DNA from: Milkweed yellows phytoplasma str. MW1 | GTDB taxonomy: Bacteria > Bacillota_I > Bacilli_A > Acholeplasmatales > Acholeplasmataceae | Length of the DNA stretch: 7,707 nucleotides | Reading direction: 5' to 3' | Assembly (NCBI RefSeq): GCF_000309485.1 | Contig: NZ_AKIL01000039.1 | Location: forward strand, 1 to 7,707 | In this document: one piece after another, positions 1-5,999 of the stretch | Numbering within the stretch: position 1 is the stretch's first letter | Layout of the letters: every line of letters starts with the position of its first letter | The notes under the pieces: generated by a model | What the model was told of the DNA's origin: nothing | Databases searched by the model: none | Seen by the model: only the letters and a program-made list of their open reading frames with translations | Translations under genes and position numbers: made by a program

Positions 1-21
1 GCTGAACCGCTCTTCCGATCT
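1..21. other. Illumina adapter remnant (not genomic)
   Basis: The first 21 bases contain CGCTCTTCCGATCT and, with the preceding GCTGAAC, match from memory the 3' end of the Illumina paired-end adapter/PCR primer 2.0. Their composition is far richer in G and C than the DNA that follows. They abut the very first base of the window, as expected for untrimmed adapter at a contig end. This stretch should be removed before any annotation, and no gene should be called through it. Confidence 0.95.
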
Positions 22-124
22 GCTACATCTTCAAATAATTATTTATTTGAAGTATTTTTTTCTTTAAAAGAGGTTCAAATGGTTTTTGGAAAAAGAATTA
101 TTTACCCGAAAAGACGAATTTTAT
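22..124. other. Short region beyond metG, cut by contig end
   Basis: About 100 bases lie between the adapter and the metG stop codon. On the minus strand, downstream of metG, there is no ATG and no clear hairpin followed by a T run. On the plus strand, frame 1 stays open from the contig edge through this region and into the antisense of metG, ending at the TGA at 190-192. It contains an ATG at 79-81 preceded by an AAGAGG purine run. This could be the 3' end of a convergent gene, or chance. The residues match no family I recognise. Confidence 0.5.
29..61 (+). terminator. Hairpin plus T tract, possible plus-strand terminator
   Basis: Two perfect 10-base arms, 29-38 (CTTCAAATAA) and 43-52 (its reverse complement), enclose a TTAT loop. 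After two bases a run of seven T follows (55-61). This is the layout of an intrinsic terminator read on the plus strand, although the stem holds only two G:C pairs. Read on the minus strand the stem is followed by a mixed sequence and then the contig end, so it is not an obvious terminator for metG. It lies inside the open plus-strand frame, so terminator and coding interpretations compete. Confidence 0.3.
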
Positions 125-1678
125 TTATAAATCAATTTTATCAAGTCGTTCAAACAATTTTTCTCCGGGTTGTAATTCTTTGGTTTGAGTGATGCCAAAT
201 TCTTCTAAACTTTCAAAAGTTTCTTCTTCTGCTTTAATTTGTTTTAAAATTGATTCAGATGTTTCAGGCAAAAAGGGTTTTAATAAAATACCTATAAAAC
301 GTAAAGTTTCGACTAAATTATATAAAAAAACATCTAATTTGGCTGAGTTATTTTCCTCTTTAACAATTTTCCATGGTTCAACAATATCCACATATTTATT
401 AGAATAACGAGCTAATTGAATGATATGTTCCATCGTTTCCGCCACTCGATAAGAATTCATTGTTTTTTTAACCAACTTCACAGTATCAAGCGCTTTTTGA
501 GGCAAATTAAAATCATCTTTTTCTTCTGTCGCTGTTTTAGTTAATTGAGTGTTACGGTAAGTTTTAATCATGCCTAAAGTGCGGCTTAACAAGTTTCCTA
601 TCGTGTTCACAAGATCAGCGTTATATCTTTCTAATAAAAGTTCATAACTTAAAGTTCCATCAGAAACATAAGGTATTTCGTGTAAAACAAAATATCTAAT
701 AGCATCAACAGAAAAAAACTTTAACAAATCATCTATATAAACCACATTATTAGTCGATTTGGAAATTTTATTGTTATTGAATAAAATCCAAGGATGAATT
801 AAAAATTGTTTTGGTAGAGGGATTTCTAAAGCCATCAATAAAATAGGCCAATAAATCAAATGAAATCTGCTAATATCTTTCCCGATGACATGCAGATCAC
901 AAGGCCAATATTTTAAAAATTGTTCATTAGGCAAGATTTGTCCGTCTTCAGACAGTTGAAAACCTAAACCGGTAATATAATTGCTTAAAGCATCAATCCA
1001 AACATAAACCACATGGTTAGGGTCAAAACTTAAAGGAATACCCCATTTAAAAGAAATCCTAGAAATAGATAAATCAGTTAAAGTTTCTTTTAACAAATTT
1101 AAAATTTCTTTTCTTCTTTCTTTAGGCAAAATCAAATGAGGATTATCATTTAAATAAGTTAATAATCGCTCTTGATATTTCGATAATTGAAAAAAGTAGA
1201 CTTCTTCTTTTGACCAAACTGGTGTTTCACCACTAGCAGTTTTACCGTTGATTAAGTCTTTTTCTGCTATATAACTCTCTTCAACGACAGAATACCAACC
1301 TTCATAAGTTCCTAAGTAAATATCGCCTTTTTTTAATAGTTTATTAACGATCGCTTGAACTGTTTTTTTATGATAATCATTGGTCGTTCTCACGAAATGA
1401 TCATAATTAACCCCTACGGAATCATAAATTCTTTTAATTTCAGAAGAAATATGATCTACATATTCTTGAGTATTTATTTTTTCTTGAGAAGCTTTTTTTT
1501 CAATCTTTTGACCGTGTTCATCGGTTCCTGTTTGGAAATAAACATCATAATGATCCATTTTTTTAAAGCGTGCTATTGAGTCGGATAAAATCATTTCATA
1601 GACATTACCAATATGCGGAATGCCTGAGGCGTAAGCGATAGAAGTAGAAATGTAAAACTTCTTTTTTTTAACTTTCAT
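125..1678 (-). CDS. metG: Methionyl-tRNA synthetase, short form
   Basis: This cytoplasmic class I aminoacyl-tRNA synthetase charges tRNA-Met, including the initiator, with methionine using ATP. The 517-residue protein has the first ATP-binding signature as HIGN at 22-25 and the second as KISKS at 304-308. Family blocks include GTDEHG (51-56), the YEGWY start of the connective peptide (125-129), YVWIDALSNY (225-234) and the helical anticodon-binding domain from about 345, with PWKIVK at 435-440. The connective peptide has no cysteines, so the zinc knuckle of some MetRS is absent. The protein stops after the anticodon domain: the C-terminal Trbp111-like tRNA-binding domain of the roughly 660-residue Bacillus-type enzyme is missing, as is common in small genomes. 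HIGN instead of the usual HIGH is unusual for MetRS. The gene is last in the run, 20 nt after rsmI, and the ATG lies 12 nt from an AGGAGA. Confidence 0.96.
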   Translation of the reverse strand: MKVKKKKFYISTSIAYASGIPHIGNVYEMILSDSIARFKKMDHYDVYFQTGTDEHGQKIEKKASQEKINTQEYVDHISSEIKRIYDSVGVNYDHFVRTTNDYHKKTVQAIVNKLLKKGDIYLGTYEGWYSVVEESYIAEKDLINGKTASGETPVWSKEEVYFFQLSKYQERLLTYLNDNPHLILPKERRKEILNLLKETLTDLSISRISFKWGIPLSFDPNHVVYVWIDALSNYITGLGFQLSEDGQILPNEQFLKYWPCDLHVIGKDISRFHLIYWPILLMALEIPLPKQFLIHPWILFNNNKISKSTNNVVYIDDLLKFFSVDAIRYFVLHEIPYVSDGTLSYELLLERYNADLVNTIGNLLSRTLGMIKTYRNTQLTKTATEEKDDFNLPQKALDTVKLVKKTMNSYRVAETMEHIIQLARYSNKYVDIVEPWKIVKEENNSAKLDVFLYNLVETLRFIGILLKPFLPETSESILKQIKAEEETFESLEEFGITQTKELQPGEKLFERLDKIDL

Positions 1679-1690
1679 ATAAACAATAAA

Positions 1691-1696
1691 TCTCCT
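1691..1696 (-). promoter_or_regulatory. Shine-Dalgarno of metG, long spacing
   Basis: Read on the minus strand this is AGGAGA, just after the rsmI stop codon. Twelve bases separate it from the metG ATG, somewhat more than the usual 5 to 9. The only in-frame codon at a better distance is ATT, a very rare start, and the family N-terminus fits the ATG, so I keep the ATG. Confidence 0.6.
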
Positions 1697-1698
1697 TT

Positions 1699-2565
1699 TT
1701 ATACATTATATATACCATTATCTTTTTGAATTTTATATTTTTGATAAATCTCTTTTTTAGAAATATTCCTCACTTTAGCGACTTTAGAAAAAGACTCTTT
1801 TTCCGAAAAACCTTGTTGCAAAAAAAACATAATATGTTCGTCTAAAGAAAAATCTTGATAAGAAAAAGACTTTTTATTGCCTTCAATGACTAAAACATAT
1901 TCTCCTTTAGTTTTCAACTCTTCTAATAAAACACTATCAATATCGCCATTAATAATGGTTTCAAATTTTTTTGTTAATTCCCTAGATACAGAAACATTAC
2001 GTTGAGGATAATGCATTTGAACTATTTGTAAAGTGTCTTTAATTCTTAAAGGAGATTCATAGATAATTAAAGATCCTTCAAAAAAACGGTGTTTTAATAA
2101 TATTTCCGTTTTAACTTTTTTATTTTTAGTTAAAAAACCTAAAAATAAAAACGGAATATCAAAAGAAGAAATGCTAAAGGCGGACAAAAAAGCCGCCGGC
2201 CCTGGAACAGAAGTAACATAAAAACCTGCTTTTTTAACTTCTTGAACCAACAATAAACCTGGATCGCTAATTAAAGGAGTACCAGCGTCACTAATTAAAG
2301 CTATTTCTTTGCCGCTCTCTAACAAAGATAAAATCTTTTGCACCCTTTGCTTTTCGTTATATTGATATAAAGAAAGTAAGTTGTTTTTAAATTGATAAAA
2401 TTCTAATATTTTATGAGCTCTTCTGGTATCTTCCGCCAAAATATAATCAACTTTTTTTAAAATTTCTAACGCACGAAAGGTTAAATCTGACATATTGCCG
2501 ATAGGAGTGGAAACCAAATATAAAGTTGGTTTCGGTTCGATAAAGGTTTTTTGTATTATTGCCAT
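1699..2565 (-). CDS. rsmI: 16S rRNA (cytidine(1402)-2'-O)-methyltransferase
   Basis: RsmI uses S-adenosylmethionine to methylate the 2'-O of C1402 in the decoding centre of 16S rRNA. The 288-residue protein has the tetrapyrrole-methylase fold and the diagnostic blocks in order: LYLVSTPIGN at 15-24, AEDTR at 44-48, ISDAGTPLISDPG at 91-103, VPGPAA at 120-125, FLGFLTKNKK at 141-150, YESPLRI at 169-175 and SRELTKKFE at 194-202. A C-terminal segment (about 238-280) fits the small helical domain found in this family. Length is normal. The start is fixed because an in-frame TAA lies two codons upstream of the ATG. There is no nearby ribosome-binding site: the closest GGAG-type sequence, AAAAGGAG at 2604-2611, is 38 nt away inside holB, so initiation may rely on A/T-rich unstructured mRNA or re-initiation. 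The gap to holB is 20 nt. Confidence 0.95.
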   Translation of the reverse strand: MAIIQKTFIEPKPTLYLVSTPIGNMSDLTFRALEILKKVDYILAEDTRRAHKILEFYQFKNNLLSLYQYNEKQRVQKILSLLESGKEIALISDAGTPLISDPGLLLVQEVKKAGFYVTSVPGPAAFLSAFSISSFDIPFLFLGFLTKNKKVKTEILLKHRFFEGSLIIYESPLRIKDTLQIVQMHYPQRNVSVSRELTKKFETIINGDIDSVLLEELKTKGEYVLVIEGNKKSFSYQDFSLDEHIMFFLQQGFSEKESFSKVAKVRNISKKEIYQKYKIQKDNGIYNV

Positions 2566-2585
2566 ATTTTAATGATTTTTAAATT

Positions 2586-3551
2586 TTAAGTTAAATTTAA
2601 AAACTCCTTTTGTTTTTCTATTTCTAAAAATAAAGTCATAAAACAAAAATTAGCATTGACAAAAACATTCTTTTGCTCTATTTGTTCTAATATCTCTAAA
2701 TATTTATTAATATGTTCTAAAGATAATTCATCAAAAAAAGTTTTTTCTAATAATTCTATAGGAAAAGTAAAAGATAAATTATTTTTTTTATAATATAAAT
2801 CTAAGAAAAATTGCATTATAATTTTTAAAAAATCACTAAAAAACAATTTATCTTCAGTTAAAGACTTAGCTTCCCCGAACAAATAAACAAAATCATTCTT
2901 TTTTTTAAAATTATCTAAAAACAATAAAAAGAATTTTTTAAATTCTAAATAATAATTATTTTTTGAAACATCTTCTGTTCCGTTGTGAAAACGATTTAAT
3001 AAACTGATTAAAACGTCATCTAAAACTGCGCCTGTATTAATTGCTGGCGAAACTTTTTTTTCTTCTTTGTCTTCCATCATATTATCTAACGAAAAAACTT
3101 GTGTACGTGAAAGAATAGTAGGAAGGACAAGATCGCTATTATTAGTTAATAAAACACCTAAAATATTCTCACTAATAGGGTTTTCTAAAAAATAAAGTAA
3201 ACTGTTAGCTGCTTTAACATGAAGATGTTCAATACCTTCAATAACATAAACTTTTTTTTGTCGAAACAAAGAAGTTTGGTTGAAATAATTTTGCATTTCC
3301 AAAATTTGTTCTTTTTTAATGGAATTATTTTTTTTATAACTTAAATGATAAAAATTAGGATACGAAAAATTTTTAATTAAATTTTCTAATTGAGAGTCAA
3401 AAGGAGAAGTTTGTAAAAATTCATGAACTAATTCCATCATAAGTTCATGTCTAACTTCTTCGTCACTGCCTTCTATTAAATAAAGATGAGATAATTTTTT
3501 TTGTTCAATAATAAATTTAAATTTTTCTAATAAACGTTGTTTTTTATTCAT
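2586..3551 (-). CDS. holB: DNA polymerase III delta-prime subunit (clamp loader)
   Basis: This protein is a likely subunit of the clamp-loader complex that places the beta sliding clamp on DNA during replication. The 321 residues show the delta-prime/gamma pattern: SHLYLIEG at 21-28; VYVIEGIEHLHVKAANSLLYFLENP at about 101-125, where a sensor loop leads into the N-LL-x-x-LE-P helix; and LPTILSRTQ at 143-151, which carries the arginine-finger motif as SRT rather than the usual SRC. The Walker A loop is degenerate (GSDEEVRHE at 28-36, with no GK[ST]), as in delta-prime proteins that do not hydrolyse ATP. No zinc-binding cysteine cluster is present. Residues from about 200 to the end are helical and poorly conserved, as expected of the collar domain. 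Its ATG overlaps the tmk TGA in an ATGA, and there is no clear Shine-Dalgarno, so translation is probably coupled to tmk. The tmk-holB pairing is common in Firmicutes and supports the call. Confidence 0.88.
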   Translation of the reverse strand: MNKKQRLLEKFKFIIEQKKLSHLYLIEGSDEEVRHELMMELVHEFLQTSPFDSQLENLIKNFSYPNFYHLSYKKNNSIKKEQILEMQNYFNQTSLFRQKKVYVIEGIEHLHVKAANSLLYFLENPISENILGVLLTNNSDLVLPTILSRTQVFSLDNMMEDKEEKKVSPAINTGAVLDDVLISLLNRFHNGTEDVSKNNYYLEFKKFFLLFLDNFKKKNDFVYLFGEAKSLTEDKLFFSDFLKIIMQFFLDLYYKKNNLSFTFPIELLEKTFFDELSLEHINKYLEILEQIEQKNVFVNANFCFMTLFLEIEKQKEFLNLT

Positions 3552-4165
3552 AATTTTATTTTAAACAATCTTTGTATTTCTATTTCAATGATGGATTGTA
3601 TTTCTTCCAAAGGCTGGTTAGCATCAATTTTAAAAATTCTCTGAGGAAATTGTTTATGCAAATTTAAAAAACCTCGTCTAACTTTTTGATGAAAAGATAA
3701 AGTTTGCAAATCAAAATATTCTCTTTTATCTTCTCTTTTGTCTTTTATTCTTTGAAGTCCTATTTGAGGTTCTAAATCTAAATAAAAAGTAATATCAGGC
3801 ATCGTCTTCAACGCGATAACATTAATTTTTTTAACAAATTCTTCGCCTAACTCTCTAGCGTAACCTTGATAAGCCAAAGAAGAATCTAGATAACGATCGC
3901 AAATCACTATTTGACCTTTTTTTAAAGCTGGTAAAATAACTTTATCTAAATGTTCTGCTCTATCGGCTGCGTATAATAAAGCTTCCGTGCGAACGTCTAT
4001 TTTATGATCAGAACTGAATAAAAGACTTCTTATAGGAAGATTAGTTTCACAACCTCCCGGTTCTTTAGTTAAAATAACTGCATGTTTTTGAAACATTTTT
4101 TTAAACAAAGCGTTTGCGAGAGTGGTTTTACCTGTTCCTTCGCCGCCTTCAAAAGAAATAAACAT
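3548..4165 (-). CDS. tmk: Thymidylate kinase
   Basis: Tmk phosphorylates dTMP to dTDP with ATP, an essential step in dTTP supply. Counting from the ATG at 4163-4165 the protein has 205 residues, typical of the family. It contains the P-loop EGGEGTGKTTL at 6-16, EPGG at 35-38, the dTMP-site stretch LLYAADRAEHL at 63-73, the DRY motif in CDRYLDSSLAYQGYAR at 89-104, and a basic lid (KREDKRE) at 143-149 followed by SFHQKVRRGF. A longer reading from an ATG at 4211-4213 adds 16 residues, but I reject it. Bacterial Tmk normally begins just before the [FI]I-x-FEG strand, the longer form would overlap truA by 34 nt, and a good AAAGGTG lies 7 nt upstream of the chosen ATG. The stop is TGA, overlapping the holB start, which is one sign that TGA is not read as Trp. 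The gap to truA is 14 nt. Confidence 0.95.
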   Translation of the reverse strand: MFISFEGGEGTGKTTLANALFKKMFQKHAVILTKEPGGCETNLPIRSLLFSSDHKIDVRTEALLYAADRAEHLDKVILPALKKGQIVICDRYLDSSLAYQGYARELGEEFVKKINVIALKTMPDITFYLDLEPQIGLQRIKDKREDKREYFDLQTLSFHQKVRRGFLNLHKQFPQRIFKIDANQPLEEIQSIIEIEIQRLFKIKL

Positions 4166-4172
4166 ATCGAAA

Positions 4173-4179
4173 CACCTTT
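4173..4179 (-). promoter_or_regulatory. Shine-Dalgarno deciding the tmk start
   Basis: The minus-strand AAAGGTG ends 7 nt before the ATG at 4163-4165 and begins right after the truA stop codon. It supports the short tmk start over the ATG at 4211-4213, which lies inside truA. Confidence 0.7.
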
Positions 4180-4914
4180 TTAATAAAAAATTTTTGTTAA
4201 AACAAGACCACAAGGAGGAGCCAAATAAGAAAATTGTTTACCATATGTTAAGTTTAACATATTTTCCAAGTCTAATAAATTCTTTTTTTTCTGCCCGATC
4301 CTAATTAAAAAACCTACTAAAAAAAGAATCATATGTTTTAAAAAACCTTTACCGTGAAAAACCAAAATATATTGATATTCGGTTTCTTCTAAAAAAGCGT
4401 CATAAATGATTTTAACGGTGGATTTTTTTTCGTCTTTATTATTGGTAAATAAAAAAAAATCATGTTCGCCTTTAATTAAAGATAATGCTTTTTCAATTAA
4501 GGTAAAATCCAAAGATTCAAAATAAGTTTGAAAACGGTTATTAAAAGGCGTTAATTCTTTTTTAGAAAAAAAATACTTATAAATTTTGGATTTAGTATGA
4601 TAACGAGCGTGAAAAGCATCATATACTAAAGAGAGTTCCGCGACCTTAATATCTTTCGGCAAAACTTTATTTAAAGCTTTTTGGAAAAAATAATTATCAA
4701 TCAAAAATGAAGTATAAAAATGAACTACTTGACCTTCAGCATGAACCCCTTTATCAGTGCGACTAGCGGCGTAAGTTATAATTTTTCGTTTCGTAAGACG
4801 AAACAAAACATTTTCTAAAACGGACTGAATTGTGATTGATTTAGGTTGTTTTTGATATCCATGATAATTAGTGCCATCATAACTTAAAACTAATTTATAA
4901 GTAAATTTTTTCAA
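4180..4914 (-). CDS. truA: tRNA pseudouridine(38-40) synthase
   Basis: TruA isomerises uridines 38, 39 and 40 in the anticodon stem-loop of tRNAs to pseudouridine. The 244-residue protein is of normal length and shows YDGTNYHGYQ at 12-21 followed by TIQSVLENVL, the catalytic block SRTDKGVHA at 51-59 with Asp54 as the nucleophile, FHARYHTKSKIYKYFF at 101-116 with the conserved pocket tyrosine at 112, GKGFLKHM at 188-195, and LAPPCGL near the end. After GKGFLKHM most family members carry M-V-R; here the codons give M-I-L, so a normally conserved arginine is replaced by leucine at 197. The start codon is TTG (4912-4914), preceded by GAGAGG at an 8-nt distance, with no in-frame ATG near the family N-terminus. 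The gene follows ecfT after 62 nt, an order widespread in Firmicutes, where truA follows the ecf genes. Confidence 0.95.
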   Translation of the reverse strand: MKKFTYKLVLSYDGTNYHGYQKQPKSITIQSVLENVLFRLTKRKIITYAASRTDKGVHAEGQVVHFYTSFLIDNYFFQKALNKVLPKDIKVAELSLVYDAFHARYHTKSKIYKYFFSKKELTPFNNRFQTYFESLDFTLIEKALSLIKGEHDFFLFTNNKDEKKSTVKIIYDAFLEETEYQYILVFHGKGFLKHMILFLVGFLIRIGQKKKNLLDLENMLNLTYGKQFSYLAPPCGLVLTKIFY

Positions 4915-4922
4915 ATCAAAAA

Positions 4923-4928
4923 CCTCTC
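4923..4928 (-). promoter_or_regulatory. Shine-Dalgarno supporting the TTG start of truA
   Basis: The minus-strand GAGAGG is separated by 8 nt from the TTG at 4912-4914. With no ATG close by and a conserved strand beginning within ten residues, this pair fixes the non-ATG start. Confidence 0.7.
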
Positions 4929-4958
4929 TTTTATTTTATAATAAATCATAAAATAAAA
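4929..4958. repeat. AT-only inverted repeat in the ecfT-truA gap
   Basis: Two perfect 11-base arms, TTTTATTTTAT at 29-39 past 4900 (4929-4939) and its complement at 4948-4958, enclose an 8-base loop. It lies in the only gap above 20 nt between genes of the window, immediately upstream of the truA ribosome-binding site. There is no G:C pair in the stem and no T run after it on the minus strand, so it is not a standard terminator. It may be a weak mRNA structure, part of an A/T-rich promoter, or a chance product of base composition. Confidence 0.35.
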
Positions 4959-4976
4959 AAATATTTTTCCCCTTTT

Positions 4977-5999
4977 TTAAAAAAAACTCCATATAAAAAA
5001 TGATAAAATAATTATTAAAAACAGATAATCTTTTTTTGTCATTTTATAATGATTTAATTTAGTGCGTTTTTTGCCTAAAACATATCCACGCGCTTCCATA
5101 GCATTAGCTAAAACTAAAGATTTTTGAAAAGATATCACAAAAATAGGAATTAATAAAGATAATAAATTATAAATCTTTTTAAATAAATTTTTAGTATATA
5201 AATCCAAACCTCTAGACATTTGCGCTTTAATAATCTTTTGAGTTTCTTCCATTAAAAAAGGAATAAACATGAAAATCAAAGATATCATGATGGAAAAAAA
5301 TTCTAAAGGAAATTTTAGTTTTTTCAAAGGTTTTAAAACGATTTCCAAACCATCATTTATTTCCATAAAAGAAGTGGTTTCGTTAAATAAAGTTATAACA
5401 GTTAAAATCAATAAAATCCTAATAAATATTAAAATAATTTTTAATAAATCTGTTTTTTTCAAGAATAATTGAACCGTATAATCTGCCTGTATAAAAGGTA
5501 TTTTGTGTGTTTTCAACAAGTTAAAACGAGAAGTAAGAAAAGGCATTGCCAAGAAAAAGATAACAAACAAAAAAGAATAAATATTTTTCGGAAATATCTT
5601 TTTAAAAACAAAATAAAAAGCCCCTAAACTGAACAATATTAAGTAAACATTCCACACTTGAAAAGAAATGTCTCTTCCAGCTTCTTCTTTTAAAGAAATA
5701 TGAAAAATTAAACTTAATACAATAAGAAATTTCAAATGAGAAATACGTTTTAACATTTTAACGACAGAAAAATTCAGATGCATTAACAAAAAAAATAAAA
5801 TCAAAAATAGAAAAACGAAAGGTCCGAAAAATAAAACTGTTTCTAATAATTTTTTTTCTTTGAAAAAAAAAGAGACATCTAAACTAAAAATAATTTTAAA
5901 AAACGCAATGATAGTGATGATTTTAATCGCCGGATTAATGCTATATAAAAAAGATTTTTTCTTTAAATCAGTTTTTTGTTGTAAATCGGAATTAATCAT
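4977..5999 (-). CDS. ecfT: ECF transporter transmembrane coupling protein EcfT
   Basis: EcfT is the membrane scaffold of energy-coupling-factor transporters. It links the two cytoplasmic ATPases to an S protein that binds a vitamin or metal. The 340-residue protein is highly hydrophobic, with candidate membrane segments near 23-39, 55-73, 117-133, 138-155, 186-205, 233-250, 277-291 and 323-340. The N-terminal INPAIKI (21-27) fits the family's 'h-h-DPR-x-K' entry. The stretch NDGLEIVLKPLKKLKFPLEF at 215-234 and FIPFLMEETQKIIKAQMSRG at 245-264 are hallmark blocks. The two coupling motifs are SRG at 262-264 (usually ARG) and ARG at 303-305 within AMEARGY. The protein is longer than the usual roughly 265 residues, with extra hydrophobic sequence in the N-terminal half. 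Its ATG overlaps the end of ecfA2 by 8 nt, and an in-frame TAG directly upstream fixes the start. An AAGGAA-type site sits about 12 nt before it. Confidence 0.93.
   Translation of the reverse strand: MINSDLQQKTDLKKKSFLYSINPAIKIITIIAFFKIIFSLDVSFFFKEKKLLETVLFFGPFVFLFLILFFLLMHLNFSVVKMLKRISHLKFLIVLSLIFHISLKEEAGRDISFQVWNVYLILFSLGAFYFVFKKIFPKNIYSFLFVIFFLAMPFLTSRFNLLKTHKIPFIQADYTVQLFLKKTDLLKIILIFIRILLILTVITLFNETTSFMEINDGLEIVLKPLKKLKFPLEFFSIMISLIFMFIPFLMEETQKIIKAQMSRGLDLYTKNLFKKIYNLLSLLIPIFVISFQKSLVLANAMEARGYVLGKKRTKLNHYKMTKKDYLFLIIILSFFIWSFF

Noticed and set aside
189..1579. Plus-strand open frames at 189-407 and 1355-1579
   Set aside because: Both are antisense to well-supported metG coding sequence, lack family resemblance, and are explained by the low frequency of stop triplets on the strand opposite a conserved gene.
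3058..3160. holB read as a broken ATPase because the Walker A and SRC motifs are altered
   Set aside because: Delta-prime proteins normally lack a working P-loop, and the change from SRC to SRT keeps the arginine. Fold motifs and length are intact, so there is no sign of decay.
4122..4304. Plus-strand open frame across the tmk/truA junction
   Set aside because: It is antisense to the conserved Tmk P-loop and the TruA C-terminus, both certain. The translation shows no recognisable features.
5269..5472. Plus-strand 67-codon frame inside ecfT
   Set aside because: It is rich in Lys, Ile and Asn, as expected from A/T-rich antisense, and lies opposite the conserved EcfT coupling block.
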